DNA of 62,719 bases from Tubiluchus corallicola (GCA_030141605.1 JAQGDQ010001050.1:5001-67719), one strand, 5' to 3'. Shown: positions 12,301-52,695, numbered from the stretch's first letter. Notes: a model not told the origin generated them from the letters alone. Numbers and translations: made by a program.

Positions 12301-12444
12301 CACAGCATGCATGCAACATATGTTAGTGTTTTGTGCAGTGATACTAGCTACCATGTCCATGCGCTCAGTGCAGTAAACATTTAAGCAAAAAAACTGACCT
12401 GGAACATAAATATGTGTTTGTGCTTTTGGTGGAGAGTTTCCCAT
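6260..12444 (-). CDS. DAZAP2: DAZ-associated protein 2 orthologue (four coding exons)
   Basis: The spliced product is 151 residues (vertebrate DAZAP2 is about 168) from exons 12444-12399, 10271-10087, 8048-7953 and 6388-6260, with phases 1, 0 and 0 all agreeing. The N-terminal half is Pro/Gln/Tyr-rich with GYAPQQ repeats (about residues 34-57) and a PPPPY WW-binding motif (71-75). The C-terminal half is the conserved family block: [18 protein letters not shown], then [20 protein letters not shown], then [10 protein letters not shown] and [10 protein letters not shown] at the terminus. The family is a small adaptor that binds WW and SH3 partners in signalling, stress-granule and ubiquitin contexts; that role is known from vertebrates and inferred here. 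Introns carry many MITEs and a LINE fragment. It is transcribed away from CUL1. Confidence 0.93.
6490..6890. mobile_element. Interspersed repeat family C, copy 1
   Basis: In DAZAP2 intron 3. Contains AGGGGCCGCTTCTTTTCAAA, then TACATAAAAACTGTTGG, AACTCCGCATAATTGACTCC and further on TTACCGTTTTGTTTGTAAAC. Relatives in opposite orientation lie at 23010-23690 and around 55345-55510. The CGCTTCT...TAAAAACTGTTGG core is shared with MITE families A and B. Confidence 0.65.
7100..7840. mobile_element. Family D repeat, copy 2, split by a nested element
   Basis: Blocks GCAGGGCTTGCGTTTGCAGT, AGTAACACTGTATAG and TTGTCAATAAGAT match copy 1. At 7484 the match stops and resumes at about 7791 (TTTGAGACACTTTAACATT, equivalent to TTTGGGACATAATTTAACATT of copy 1). 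The interruption is the TIR element 7485-7790. A GTGGTGCACACTGGGATAG segment is also duplicated at about 7320-7370. Confidence 0.65.
7485..7790. mobile_element. 306-bp TIR element nested in family D
   Basis: Bounded by GGGTCATTCTCTACAGAACG and its near-perfect complement CGTTCTGTGGAGAATGACCC, 20-bp terminal inverted repeats with a single mismatch. It has no coding potential. Superfamily is not assigned because no clear target duplication is seen. Confidence 0.75.
7953..8048 (-). CDS. DAZAP2: DAZAP2 coding exon 3
   Basis: Acceptor TCTCTTTTCTAG above 8048, donor GTAAGC from 7952 down. 96 nt, phase 0 to 0, encoding [16 protein letters not shown] then [16 protein letters not shown]. The Gly-Gly-(F/Y)-DAGARF core is characteristic of DAZAP2. 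Confidence 0.95.
8093..8526. mobile_element. MITE family B, copy 1 (minus orientation)
   Basis: In DAZAP2 intron 2. Ends CAGGGATGAGAA and TTCTCATCCCTG. The interior includes a CTCTGAAACAGG block, a run of GGGGGCC-type sequence, and CGGAATTCCGCGTATCCGCGG near the right end. Other copies are at 34054-34561 and 41106-41573 in the opposite orientation. Open frames across it reflect the repeat sequence, not a gene. Confidence 0.75.
8950..9275. mobile_element. Interspersed repeat family R, copy 1
   Basis: Contains AAGGCCCCGCAAAAAATTTT, ATAATCAATAATATG, CATCGTGTAGCCCTG, TCTAAAGAGCTACAT and ends near GGGTGATGTAACCATTACCA. Similar copies lie at 34966-35300 and 61615-61920. No coding potential. Confidence 0.7.
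9302..9612 (+). pseudogene. LINE reverse transcriptase fragment, frameshifted
   Basis: The first frame (9302 to about 9390) gives [20 protein letters not shown] shift then leads to [20 protein letters not shown] and HFFADDTSI. Those are the G(V)PQG.ILGPLLFL.YIND and FADD catalytic motifs of non-LTR reverse transcriptases. The upstream domains and the region beyond a TAA at 9610 are missing. The fragment lies inside DAZAP2 intron 2 on the opposite strand. Confidence 0.85.
9613..10086. other. Remainder of DAZAP2 intron 2, nothing recognised
   Basis: AT-rich, no repeat or gene recognised. The DAZAP2 donor GTAAAT lies at 10086-10081 on the minus strand. Confidence 0.4.
10087..10271 (-). CDS. DAZAP2: DAZAP2 coding exon 2 (GYAPQQ repeat exon)
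   Basis: Acceptor TTTTTATAG above 10271; the first two bases complete an Ala codon begun in exon 1. Donor GTAAAT below 10087 leaves phase 0. 61 full codons encode a Pro/Gln/Tyr-rich segment: [17 protein letters not shown], then tandem APQQGY units and [15 protein letters not shown]. The 18-bp unit encoding one hexapeptide is repeated at about 10165-10225, so this exon is itself a small coding minisatellite. PPPPY is a probable WW-domain ligand. Confidence 0.93.
11230..11580. mobile_element. Interspersed repeat family G, copy 1
   Basis: In DAZAP2 intron 1. The segment about 11400-11575 (GTTCCTTACGAGTATAAAGA, ACATTATCGATAATATTG, GGTGCTGCAGTTCCACAGTA) is matched in reverse complement at 57030-57190, which begins CAGTGGTGGCTCGGGTACTG. 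No coding potential. Confidence 0.6.
11794..12224. mobile_element. MITE family A, copy 1
   Basis: Starts TACACTTATGTCTCGGTTTG and ends CCGGCAAACCGAGATGAGCG, imperfect inverted repeats of about 25 bp. The interior has TAGGTAGAATCACTCACC, AAACTATATAAAACCTGTCGG, ATAGAGATATACACGTGG and CCACCAACTAGCGGTCAGC blocks shared with copies at 25065, 31927, 33450 and 47416. Termini beginning TA suggest TA target-site duplication (Tc1/mariner-like); this is inference. Confidence 0.75.
12399..12444 (-). CDS. DAZAP2: DAZAP2 coding exon 1
   Basis: The ATG at 12444-12442 opens [15 protein letters not shown]. One base is left before a GTCAGT donor (12398-12393) and joins exon 2 to give Ala16. Splice phase and Pro-rich character support it. 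An out-of-frame ATG lies 10 nt upstream and could act as a small upstream start. No other in-frame start was seen. Confidence 0.8.
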
Positions 12445-14370
12445 ATTGTCTCATGAGTTGTCTACACTCACACATAAATACTCAGTCTGATAAAAATACA
12501 TGGAAAACGTAAATGCCGACTTAAGACTTCTGATCGTCTGTTAAGCCTGATCTTAGCTTACAATTTTCGATCACATTCAATAATCGGTCAATGATGTAAA
12601 TTTTCAATTCAATATCGTTTGTTCTTTGTGACTTTGAACATATGTCAACCATTTGTTAAAATTATCATCCAACTATAGACAGCCTCGATTTTATGATAAA
12701 AGCATTGTCATTCTTTAATAGATTTGGAAGGAAATAGAGTAATTTTACAAAAGTACTTGTTTTTTTATTGCTGTAAATTGTGATCAAAAATATTGCGCAG
12801 AACTTTGTATAATAATAGGACACTTGAGAAATGTAGAAAGGAAGGATTGAGAACATAGTTTGTACCAGTTACTTTCAAGTATCTTCTAAATGAAACTGTT
12901 CTCCACATTAAACTTCAACTGCCTTATTCAGATCTAGATAAGCCTTTTCACAGTTCCAGCGATTGATGATAATCGTTAAAAGCTCAAAGGTTAAGTGTAC
13001 CCAACAATGCAGTTGTGTACACTTGGCAACGCCTCGCATAACATGCTGATGTGAAATTGTCAATCTTTAACAGGTGCTTTTGTATAACGCCAATTTTGTT
13101 TTAAGAAGTTTGCACACAAACTCCTAATTTTTTGTACCAGGAAAAGTTATTGTGATTTCAGTTCAGTTCAGTTCAGTTTAGTGCCTGAATTTTATATCAG
13201 CATATCATGATATCAGCTGAAAAAAGTCTGAAATAAAAGAAATTATAAACTTAAGCAAGCTTTTACTTTTATTCATCACCTCACTAAGAACATTTTTTAC
13301 GCAATCAGTATTTTAGAATAATAAAAATCTTAAATTTTTTTCAAGGTTCGTCTTATTGTCGTTCAGATCTTATTGTTTGTTCATCAATCATAGTTTATAA
13401 ATTGCCAGGTATCAATAACATCGCATAGTTTTAATGCTATTTAAAAATTTGTCGACAATTAATATGACCACACAATGATTACGAACTTAGGCAAGATGTC
13501 TTTTCACCTTGTCATAAGAAGCTGCGCAGAAGGTTTTAATGTTTGCATCATATTGTTTACTTTGCCTTTAATAAACTTCTTTTTCTACATTTATATTAGC
13601 AGTATACAGAATATTGTTGTGGCTGGTATCCTTATAAAGTAAGGAAACATGATTATATATAGCCAAGCATAGAGCTCTTTATTTATGTAATGATATTTGG
13701 ACAATAAGCTATTAGGTGGCATTTCCAGACAACCGGAATGCATTGCCTGTCGGCAGAATAGCTTGTAGAATAATTAACCTAGGTTGAGTCCAAATTGCAA
13801 TAGCACATAATGCAAGTCTGATAAACAAGTACATTAAAAACACTGAAAAGATAACAGAATCTGATTGTCTGCCTTTAACATTATGGACAGAAGAAAATCA
13901 TTTTAATTACTCTAAATTTAAATTTATGTTGTACTGTCATCATACTTTTTTTTAGTTTTGGATAGTACTGCCACCTTCAGGTGTTTTTGTTAATTGTTAA
14001 ATCTTTCTCTTTACTGTTTAAATTTTCATTGGCTTCTATAGTTTAGGAATGCATAATCTCTAAACCTGTTTTCACACCTAAATGATTTCACCTGTAGTTT
14101 TTGGTCACTTGGTTTTCTGTTTTTCAACATGACACTACTTTGCTGTTTATGTAGACACTACAGAAAAAATTCTTAAAACTACATTTCAAGTTTTTTGGTT
14201 TCTTCAAACCACGTTATAAAGTGTCTTATTCACAGCATTATTTAAATCCAATGCGTACCAATACAACATTGCTCGAGAGTAGTTACTGGATGGGTTGTAG
14301 TTCCACTGTTCACAGAATGATGTACGGATTTGACCAATAAGATTCAATTAAAATTTATATCTGAGATGAT
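12445..14370. other. Divergent spacer DAZAP2/CUL1, left part
   Basis: Should contain the DAZAP2 promoter. I see no TATA or CpG-rich core that I can place with confidence. About 12930-13020 carries a CTCAAAGGTTAAGTGTAC block and a CGATTGATGATAATCG palindrome related to the duplicated element at 40.0-40.8 kb. A small (CAGTT)4 run sits at about 13158-13178. Confidence 0.4.
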
Positions 14371-15320
14371 TAATGCCGAGTTTCCACTGCTCCTGCACGG
14401 ACACAGACTTTTTCTGATGGCTCATATGGAAAAAATAAAGCAATTTTGTAAATCATTGTTTACATGTTTGTCGTTTCCACTGCGTCCGCACGGAAAGCCA
14501 CGTGCTCGCACGGATCCACATGTTTACTGTAAACCTTTTTCCTGCGAACGGAAAAACGCATTTTCACAATAAAGAAGGAGCAAATTATACACGATATAGA
14601 ATATGGCTTCCCCTTTATGATACGAGTACCCCTAACTGCAATCACAGATACTTTACAAGAACTTTGTTAAGTGAAATATCTTTTGAGGTCAGTAGTGAAT
14701 GTTGAACATTTAGTTTTTGTTATTAACTTTACTTCTTGCTAAAGTTTTGAAAATTTAGCTGGGTTTTGCGATTCCTTGTTCAAGGCAATTTTTAGATTTA
14801 CAGTAACATTTACACACTCTAAATAGTCGCTATACAATCGATATTTGTTACAGTATTTCGATTTTTTCTGTTGATCTATCACCATTGTACAATATTGCAA
14901 GTTCTTAAATTTACATTAAATTTAAATTATTTCTCTTTCAATGACAATTCTCTTCCAACGAATCAAATGAATATACCCAATCTATTTAAATTCCAAAAAT
15001 GTGGAACGTTGCAAGCTGCATTCTTAATTTAGGTACGTTTTCCTCATCCATTATTGCGATGTGATGATATTTGCCTAGCTGTTCACTGTTTTCGAGGTAA
15101 AAAACGATATAATCGCTTCCTGTATTGCCTATTTACCCTTTTCTTTAGCCAACGTAGCAAAATCTAATGATTGTTACTTCTAGAAAGCCCAAAATTTCGC
15201 CGCATCTATGGTATTTTGTTTAGAATGAGTGCGGACCCAATGGAAACGACTTAAGCGGAAGTAAAACATGCGACACAGAGAAGACAATGTCTGTGCTGAC
15301 GCAGTGGAAAGGCCGCCTTA
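14371..15320. mobile_element. TIR element with subterminal repeats, possibly PIF/Harbinger-like
   Basis: The left end TAATGCCGAGTTTCCACTGC and the complement of the right end (TAAGGCGGCCTTTCCACTGC) form an imperfect inverted repeat continuing about 35 bp. A second TTTCCACTGCGTCCGCACGG block lies inside at about 14474. The flanking TTA on both sides fits a 3-bp TWA duplication. No transposase frame is evident. Confidence 0.5.
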
Positions 15321-16815
15321 TACTCCTTAAAAGCTAGTATAACATGAAGCACTTAGACATGCCTTCTTGCTTCGATTCTTTCTTGCTCTTCTTGGAAAAC
15401 GGCATGGTAAAAGATTTAAGCAATATTTCAGTAAATTCTTTACGAATCAAAGAGCTTTTTAAGTTTTTATATTACTACCTCACACTCAACAACCACAAAA
15501 CTCCGTTATTTGTTTACTTTTTGGCCAGGCGTGACAGTGACTGTTACATACAAAATCTGGCCTTTCATTTGGTAAAAAAAATTCGAAAGTGAATTGACAA
15601 AGTGATGCTTACAAATTTTCCTATTCTTCCTCCAAGCTCTAAAACCACTAAGCGACGCAATTGTTGTAGGCTTTAAAATATTTAAAATAGTTTTTTGTAT
15701 TTGCTGAAAAAATTTATCTATTTATTGCTTTTTGTGGTACAATCGACGGTTAATTTAATTAAAATTCTCGCTTTGCCTTGGATCTCGTTAAATGCGAGAG
15801 GTTGCAAAAGTTGTTCATGACCAGTAAGAGAATTAGAAGAACAAAAAGATTTAGAATAAACTGAATAAGTTTTATGGTAAACCTAGTTTGTCGCGATAAC
15901 GTTTTAGTTAAATCGACGAAATGAGCCCTCCGTTTGGTGCGCCGCAGTGATTTAATCGAGGTTTGGCTTAATACGTAACTTTACATTATTGCGTTTCATT
16001 TATGAATTGCAGAATCATAATGATATTCATAAAATATTGTGATGTCCCTGATATGTTTCACAAAGTGAAGAGAAATGTCAGAAAGGAAATCATCTTCTTG
16101 AAGTAAAGTATTGTGGAAATTACCTCAGCGATTTTACATGGTGCTCTAATTTTTGATTTGCATGTATCTCTACAAGCCCAATTCTTTCACATTGTAACAC
16201 TGTATCTGATTTCTCTTATCTTTTATTTGGCTTCTCCTAATAGCTTTCTTACTTTCAAGGCCTGGTTAATTCTAACATTTATTTTCTTTAACTTCGCTGG
16301 GTTTTTGTTGTACCAGTTACCAATCGTAGTCCTCTTCCATAACTGTTTCGCTCGTCATCTATGCTATGTGGAAGGCATTTCATCTCCAAGCTCAAGTCTT
16401 GTATGTAGTATCCAGTTTTTATATTCCATCGAAAACTTTGAATTCATATTAATTTTAATGCCTGAAGCTTAATCTCAGAATGAAAAATGAATGTTAATTT
16501 GTGGTGCTTATGATTCTGACACTCCTCGTTTATTAATTTTATACAGAAATTGAGATTTTTCAGCTAAACAATCTTCCACAGTTCTGTGATATTTTCTCAT
16601 AAAATTGTCTCATAAAAGAATCTAGTCTTCATCCTGCCTTATTTTGCACATCATTTTACACACGATAAATGAGCAGTTTTTTCTGATTTTCCATTAGTGT
16701 GCTGAGATACATGCGAGTGCTGCTGAGTTTGTACCTTGTAATAATATTATTAAAATGAGTGTTTGGAAAATTCATGAAATGTCTGTTAGTATTAAGCTTT
16801 TCCCTTGTTATGGGC
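15321..16815. other. Spacer upstream of CUL1, nothing recognised
   Basis: Two open frames (15344-15592 and 16113-16472) are AT-rich and hydrophobic. They match no family I know and lack splice context, so I do not call them. An untranslated first exon of CUL1 may lie here or further right but cannot be placed. Confidence 0.35.
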
Positions 16816-17322
16816 TAACGTTTGCAATTCTCCATGCTCAAGAAATTAATTTGTGAAGCCTAGGGTTAGGTGTGACGGGAACACAAAAGAATTTCCTTCA
16901 TAGCATATGGTGTTCTCAGAAATCTTTATTTCTGTATATAAAAAAATGAAAATAATAAATTTTACTGCTTTCACTGCTTACAAATTTATAATGATCTAAT
17001 TATTATAATTTAAAACAATAAAAGTAAATATTACTCACCTCGTGCGGCTATAACAACCTAATACATCCTTGGAACGTCATACCGGTTTACAGCAAATCAG
17101 ATAAGGACGCTATACTTGAACATTTATCTAAACGTTATTTATTTAACGTTTGCTGAGGCTTCTGTAAGCGTGTTTAGTGAGGCTCAACCTAATTTACAAC
17201 TTCACAGGTAAAATTACAGGTAGGTTCACATAGGTGCTGCCACGTACATGTTAAGGCCAGAGACTGACCTTAACATTAGGGTTATGGTATTTAAATTGTG
17301 TGTGAAATTGTAAACTATTTCC
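16816..17322. mobile_element. Family E element, copy 1
   Basis: Left TAACGTTTGCAATTCTCCATG pairs imperfectly with right GTGTGTGAAATTGTAAACTA. The same termini (AGTTTGCAATTCCCCAC) flank the TTAGGG-rich copy at 36288-36575. Inside are CCTAGGGTTAGGTG at 16860 and ACATTAGGGTTATGG near the right end, remnants of the same telomere-like interior. Confidence 0.5.
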
Positions 17323-17420
17323 TTGTTATGTAACAACTGAACAACTGTGCTCACTAATTTGCTACTGTTAAGTGACTGATTTAACTTGTGAAGTGTCTAA
17401 TGTCACTTTCTCCTTTACCC

Positions 17421-17422
17421 AG
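17421..17422 (+). other. CUL1: Probable 3' splice site of a CUL1 5'-UTR intron
   Basis: TTTCTCCTTTACCCAG ends 20 bases before the CUL1 start codon and is a strong acceptor. This implies an untranslated upstream exon and places the first coding exon at 17423. The in-frame ATG at 17388 would then be intronic. Confidence 0.6.
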
Positions 17423-17441
17423 CAGCAGAAGAGCAGCAAAC

Positions 17442-47232
<29,791 letters not shown>

Positions 47233-47415
47233 TCACACTGGCAGTGCAGTTTATTATCACAGCAACACCAAGAGTGCTTCTGTAGTTTTGTGAAGGAACA
47301 CTACGCGCCTCTCTTTGCTCAAATGTGCTAGCCATTTAACTGTGTTACCTGTCAAGTTAACCTGTTACCTGTTAACTGTAAAAACTCACATTCTTAGCTC
47401 ATTCAAACTGTGAAA

Positions 47416-47815
47416 TACACTCATATCTCAGTGTGCCAGACAAAAGCGGGGAGGCGTCGGTTCGAATTTGCTGATTGTTCGTATTTTCTGATACTAAGCT
47501 AATGCAGTAGGGACTCATGGTAATGTAGAATCAATCGCCTAATTGTCTCAAAAACGTCTAATACGGGCCACTTCTATGCAATTGTATATAAATACTGTTG
47601 GCAATTCACTCAATTGGCTGCATAATTGACTCTGACGTACAAGTCGTACGTGTGTCATCACACGCTGCTTGTATGTAAACAATGCGACGGCCTGCCAACT
47701 AGCGGTCAGTTCGCGAAACAACGCACTGTGTCCGTAGTATGCGGGACTTTTTTAACGGTTCAGATTTTGTGCGAATTTTTCAACGCGAGGTCCGGCAGAC
47801 CGAGATATGAGTTTA
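47416..47815. mobile_element. MITE family A, copy 5
   Basis: TACACTCATATCTCAGTGTG at the left, TCCGGCAGACCGAGATATGA at the right; interior TAATGTAGAATCAATCGCC, AACTAGCGGTCAG. It lies just 3' of the CUL1 stop and may be within its 3' UTR. Confidence 0.8.
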
Positions 47816-48733
47816 AATAGAGTTTGAAAGTACAAGTTGCTAAGAGATGATTGCACGTGAGTGACACTTCATTCTTCAGTTTCATTTATACTTTAATTAC
47901 TGTACCCTCTCTGCACTTTTTAATTTTTGTACATAACTAGTGGCCTTCAGATTTCAGAATGACAGATAAAGATGTGCGATTTATGCCGTATTCAGTCGTT
48001 TCTGTTTGCTTTAAGCTTCTGCTGTATGACAGTGGCAGTTTTTTGTCACCTTGCTGCTGTTCTTACAAATTGCAGCACATCAGTAATCGAATGCTCAGTC
48101 AACCCCGGAGTGTCGCCATGCAGCCTCAAATTTCAATTTTCTGTTGCTTCTGCCACATGAAATTTAATCCCATTCATGAATATCTATGTTGTTATAGGTG
48201 TGCGTTGGTTGTTTTGGTATTTTTTCGATGAGATGTGATATGTTTTTGTCGTTAGAATTTGTTGTTGAGCTGCTGCACCTGTTTGTTTTTGAATGTTAAA
48301 GGTTTCGGTTTGGTCCAAGAATTACTGAAACCAGCTTTACTGATGATATACATGTATCATTCATCGCATTATATTAGTTACTTCAATTCCTAGATCAAAC
48401 TTTAAAAAATGCCAGCAATTTTTTTTCAACTCTTTCCATTTGAAGTTAACGATTATAAGTTTACAGTTGGTTGACGACACAACAGTTTTTGCAACTGTTG
48501 TACAAGACAGTCCAGGAAATCGATTTTGACCCGACAGACGTTCTTATTGACCGTTCGTAATTTGAGTTAGTTGAGTTGGGTTCAATCACCATGACATAGC
48601 TGTGATTTTAGTCACTTTGATTGTACTTGAATGATCAGAGTTGATTTTGTGCCACTTCCTGAACACAGTTGTGGTCGCAACCTATATTGTTTCTAATTTT
48701 CGTATAAAGTTTTAGGTTTAAGGAATGAATGTA
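47816..48733. other. Region 3' of CUL1, nothing recognised
   Basis: Open frames at 47959-48231 lack similarity and splice context. I did not find an exact AATAAA between the CUL1 stop and about 49130, so the 3' end of CUL1 is not placed. Confidence 0.35.
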
Positions 48734-49339
48734 CAGTGAACTACATACAACTCGAACTGTTATAACTCAAATTCTTGCGTATTTCGAACAAATCCCCTGG
48801 AACGGATTTTCCCTTCCATTTTCCTCTTTACCAAACGTCGCGTATTTGAAATCTGCAGCTCGAATTATCGCGTAACTCGAACCGAATTCTTGGTACAATT
48901 TATAAGAATCTACTTGAAATTACCTCGCCTATGTCTAACAATCTCTGAAGCGAGGAATCCTACACGAAAGTGTGCCCTACGTTTCGAATTTTAACTGCTT
49001 CTTTCAGCTAAAATGCGAAGATTTCTTGTATTACCTCAACAGAATGTTGCAGTTGGCTTGACGAACGTGGTTTAATGTACATCGCAACACATATTATTGC
49101 CGAATTCTAAAAAACCATGCTACTCAGACTGCAATAAAGGTGGACCAATTATTTTGTTTTGGATTATTTAAAAAAAACTAGTTTGATATTCGATTAAAGG
49201 TTGAGTTTGTCATTTTCCCAGGCTGCAGGGTATTGTCACGTTGACAAGCGACTCGATGTTGTTTTTTACGAATAACTTGGTCGCATAACTTGAACAAAAT
49301 TTCCGGTCCTGAACAGTTCGAGTTGTACATAGTTTACTG
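48734..49339. mobile_element. Tigger/pogo-like non-autonomous element
   Basis: Left end CAGTGAACTACATACAACTC and right end, read inverted, CAGTAAACTATGTACAACTC; both then continue GAACTGTT, giving 25 of 28 matching bases. CAGT termini with repeated internal AACTCGAA motifs fit pogo/Tigger MITEs. The base pair preceding CAG is TA on the left and AA follows on the right, so the TA duplication is decayed. Confidence 0.75.
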
Positions 49340-49537
49340 AATTTTCGGTTGTACTGTGATGACACATTGGTATGTCGCTGTTCCCGTTGTTATTATTTAC
49401 CTGGCAGTACCATTTTCTTCAGTCTTGGTAATGCTTATAGCTTGTTTCATCAACAACCAAAAATATTGGAAAAATCCATCGTTTCTACTGCATACTAGAA
49501 GACATTGTCAGGAAATATATAAATACATTAAAGGAAA

Positions 49538-49920
49538 ACAGGATGATTTTTCACATACTATCCCATTTTCAAGTACAGTAAGAAGTATACATTTCAACAC
49601 AATTAATACCGCAAAAGGTTTCTGATAATTAAATAATAGATTAAAAACTTAATTAACAGCGAGCGAGCCCAACTATTGATGACATCACAAACTAACGTAA
49701 TTTTCAACAGCAAAAATATTCCACGAATGTGTTGCACGTGTTTGCGAAAGTGAAAATTGAAGTACAGCGCTACTGTAAGATATTCAGTGTGTTGTACTAA
49801 AACTAGGCAAGTTTCAAGATAAAAATAAAAATTTCAAATTTACCACTGTGCTGATGCATGAGCTATCAAACGTGTGTAGTTCGTCATTAACTAACACATC
49901 TGAAATGAGAGGTACAGCAC
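49538..49920. repeat. Interspersed repeats H (copy 2) and the family D insert segment
   Basis: 49538-49700 matches 17654-17835 (CAGGATGATTTTTCACAT, TAACAGCGAGCGAGCCCA). 49804-49920 matches 42194-42300 (GGCAAGTTTCAAGATAAAAA, CGTGTGTAGTTCGTCA, GAGAGGTACAGCAC). Confidence 0.6.
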
Positions 49921-51477
49921 CTGTCTTTTTGCGTAACGTGTTTCCGAAATGTAGGCGCTAGTGTCCGTCTAACTAGCGAATGGCGAAATGTATGTAACAG
50001 TGAACAACTAGTGGCGCGAATGTGAAATTGTGTTTGTGTGGTAATAATTGTTTCGCGTAAGTCATTTTTTGAAAAAATAATATGTTTCCTTTCAGTATTT
50101 TAAAGAGCAGATTGTTTTGACCTACAGTTTAAGATTGAGTCCAGTTTTGCTTTAATCATTCTTTATAGAGCTCCTGGCGATATCTGCTAATGTGCAGTGG
50201 AAACTTTGGATTTTTCTAATAAAAGTTTAATAAAATTTATTATATAGTGGGTTGTTTATGAAATGGAAGTGTTCTTGTTATAAAGAATATACAAAACTTT
50301 ATAGCTAGTTTATTTGAATGCAAAATGCCAGTCATTTGTTAAACGGTTAAAATAAGTCGTGGTTCGAACGTAACTTCTAGGCATGAACCCCATTGGTAAT
50401 TTCATCGTGTTTTTGTGGTCTAGCCAGTAAAAAGCCTTGCCTTTAATTATCTGCAGATTCATAGAGTACAAATTGTAAAAAAGTTCGAACGAAATCCTAA
50501 GAATTTAAATGAAAATTGAAAATAATTGCAATGATATGGTTACGTGTGTGTAACATTCGGATGGATATCGTGTGGTGTGTGTGAAAAGATGTAGTACTTG
50601 TCGTGTTTTCTAGTACAAATTTAACAGCCAAGTCGAGCATCGGTGTAAATATATGTACAAATAGCAAGTGTTCATAATTATGTGCATTCTACGAAAAGAA
50701 TGTTTAGTATACATGATACTATAAATATTGTTTGATATGGGTTTATGTAAGGCACTCGCTTATTTGATATAATAACATTTAAAGGGAAGGGAGTGTTTTG
50801 TGAAGTTCCAATTTTACACAAAAAACAGAAAAGAAATGCTGTAAGATTTTCTGATACTTTTCTTGACGGTTTATGTAAAACAAAATCTGACATGAAAGTT
50901 TGTTTCCGAAGAAAGTCTGGAACTTGATTTTGCCAGTTTTACTCGCTAGGTGACACCAGGAATAACTTAGTCCTTAGTTACGACAGTGTTTACAGTCCGT
51001 TTATCACTTGTCCACATTTCACCGTGTAGCATTGTTTACGAATTCACGAAACGAGGCGGTATCTAAGGAAGCTGTTGCTAGTATATTTGTTTTACTTGCA
51101 ATTTTCCGAAGTTTTTGATTTGCAATTTTGATGCCCAATTTCATCGGGAAGGAAGCCATGAAATTCAATAAAATTAGTGTCAACTTTTAAGTTTCGTTTA
51201 ACTTTTAATTAAGGAAAAGTTGTTTTTACGTTAAATTTGACCTTTAAACAACTTGCTTGTAAATTACCAGAAGCCAGGAAGTATCACATGAAGAAGAAAG
51301 CATGTAAGTTTATATCTCAAACTACCAATGTAATACATTTATTATGTTTTTCACTACGCAGTTTCACAAACGAGCTTCTGAAATATGAAGCTGTTTTTGA
51401 TAATAGAGACGATCACGTTAATGGATGCTTTTGTACTGAACTTGGTAAAGAATCTTTATGGATGTTAATAACAAATT
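49921..51477. other. Spacer, nothing recognised
   Basis: AT-rich, no gene or clear repeat seen on either strand. Confidence 0.4.
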
Positions 51478-51560
51478 TAGTTCACTGCAGTTAGTGTGTT
51501 ATAAATGTGAGGGAGTTCACTGCAGTTAGTGTGTTATACACACAATTTTAGCTGCAGTGA
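51478..51560. repeat. Short duplication and inverted copy ahead of array
   Basis: GTTCACTGCAGTTAGTGTGT occurs twice, at 51481 and 51514, followed by AGCTGCAGTGAA in inverse orientation. Confidence 0.8.
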
Positions 51561-51579
51561 ATTTATTTAAAATTCTGTA

Positions 51580-52355
51580 CATGCAAAGCTTTTTGTGTAT
51601 TGTGTGTCTGCGAGTGATTTAGCAAAAGACTAGCTGATGTGCTAGTTGGGTACGTGCAAAGCTTTGTGTGTCTACAAGTGATTTAGCAAAAGACTAGCTG
51701 ATGCGCTAGTCGGGTACGTGCAAAGCTTTGTGCGTCTACAAGTGATTTAGCAAAAGACTAGCTGATGCGCTAGTCGGGTACGTGCAAAGCTTTGTGCGTC
51801 TACAAGTGATTTAGCAAAAGACTAGCTGATGTGCTAGTCGGGTACGTGCAAAGCTTTGTCTGCCAGTGATTTAGCAAAAGACTAGCTGATGTGCTAGTCG
51901 AGTACGTGCAAAGCTTTGTGTGTGTCTGCCAGTGATTTAGCAGAAAACTAGCTGATGTGCTAGTCGGGTACGTGCAAAGCTTTGTTTGTGTGCGAGTGAT
52001 TTAGCAAAAGACTAGCTGATGTGCTAGTCGGGTACGTGCAAAGCTTTGTGTCTGCCAGTGATTTAGCAAAAAACTAGCTGATGTGCTAGTCGGGTACGTG
52101 CAAAGCTTTGTGTGTGTCTGCCAGTGATTTAGCAAAAGACTAGCTGATGTGCTAGTTGGGTACGTGCAAAGCTTTGCGTGTGTGCGAGTGATTTAGCAAA
52201 AGACTAGCTGATGTGCTATTTGGGTACATGCAAAGCTTTGCGTGTGTGCGAGTGATTTAGCAAAAGACTAGCTGATGTGCTAGTTGGGTACGTGCAAAGC
52301 TTTGCGTGTGTGCGAGTGATTTAGCAAAAGACTAGCTGATGCGCTAGTCGGGTTG
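51580..52355 (+). repeat. Minisatellite of about 60-66 bp, about 13 copies
   Basis: Each unit has GTACGTGCAAAGCTTTG, a variable GTGTG(T)CT(G/A)CCAGT or GCGTGTGTGCGAGT stretch, GATTTAGCAAAAGACTAGCT and GATG(T/C)GCTAGT(C/T)GGG. Length differences lie in the GTGTG part. HindIII-like AAGCTT sits in every unit. Confidence 0.93.
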
Positions 52356-52695
52356 TTACGTGTGTTAAGTGTTATATCATCTTCTGTACTGTATATAGTA
52401 AAGTTAATAAAATGTAATTATGAAATTTTTGCCGTTGTTTGGGGTAAAATATTTTATTAAACTTGAACTTGAAAATAAATGTCAGAAATGAAAAAATCTG
52501 CGTGAAGTGTAGAAATCTGAAATAATTTGCTCATTAAATGTTGCAAAACTCGGCTTTTGAGACGTGACACCTGGCAAGATTACAGTAAGCCTTGTATTGT
52601 AATCATTGAAAATTGGACAAAAAATTGTAACGCAGAAGCCACAGGTGCCTCATAGTCCGGCAACTGGTAGGACAAACCTTGCATTTTCTTGGTGG

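Noticed and set aside
16113-16472. Hydrophobic 119-residue frame resembling membrane segments
   Set aside because: AT-rich sequence gives hydrophobic codons by chance; no family match, no splice signals, no homology recognised.
17388-17441. Upstream in-frame ATG extending CUL1 by 18 residues
   Set aside because: It lies upstream of a strong acceptor ending at 17422, and the extension has no counterpart in known CUL1 proteins.
49356-49625. 89-residue membrane-like frame
   Set aside because: Its second half is the interspersed repeat H shared with 17654-17835; no gene context.
51580-52355. Regularly spaced repeats that look superficially like a CRISPR array
   Set aside because: The units are contiguous with near-identical content and no unique spacers, in an animal genome without cas genes.
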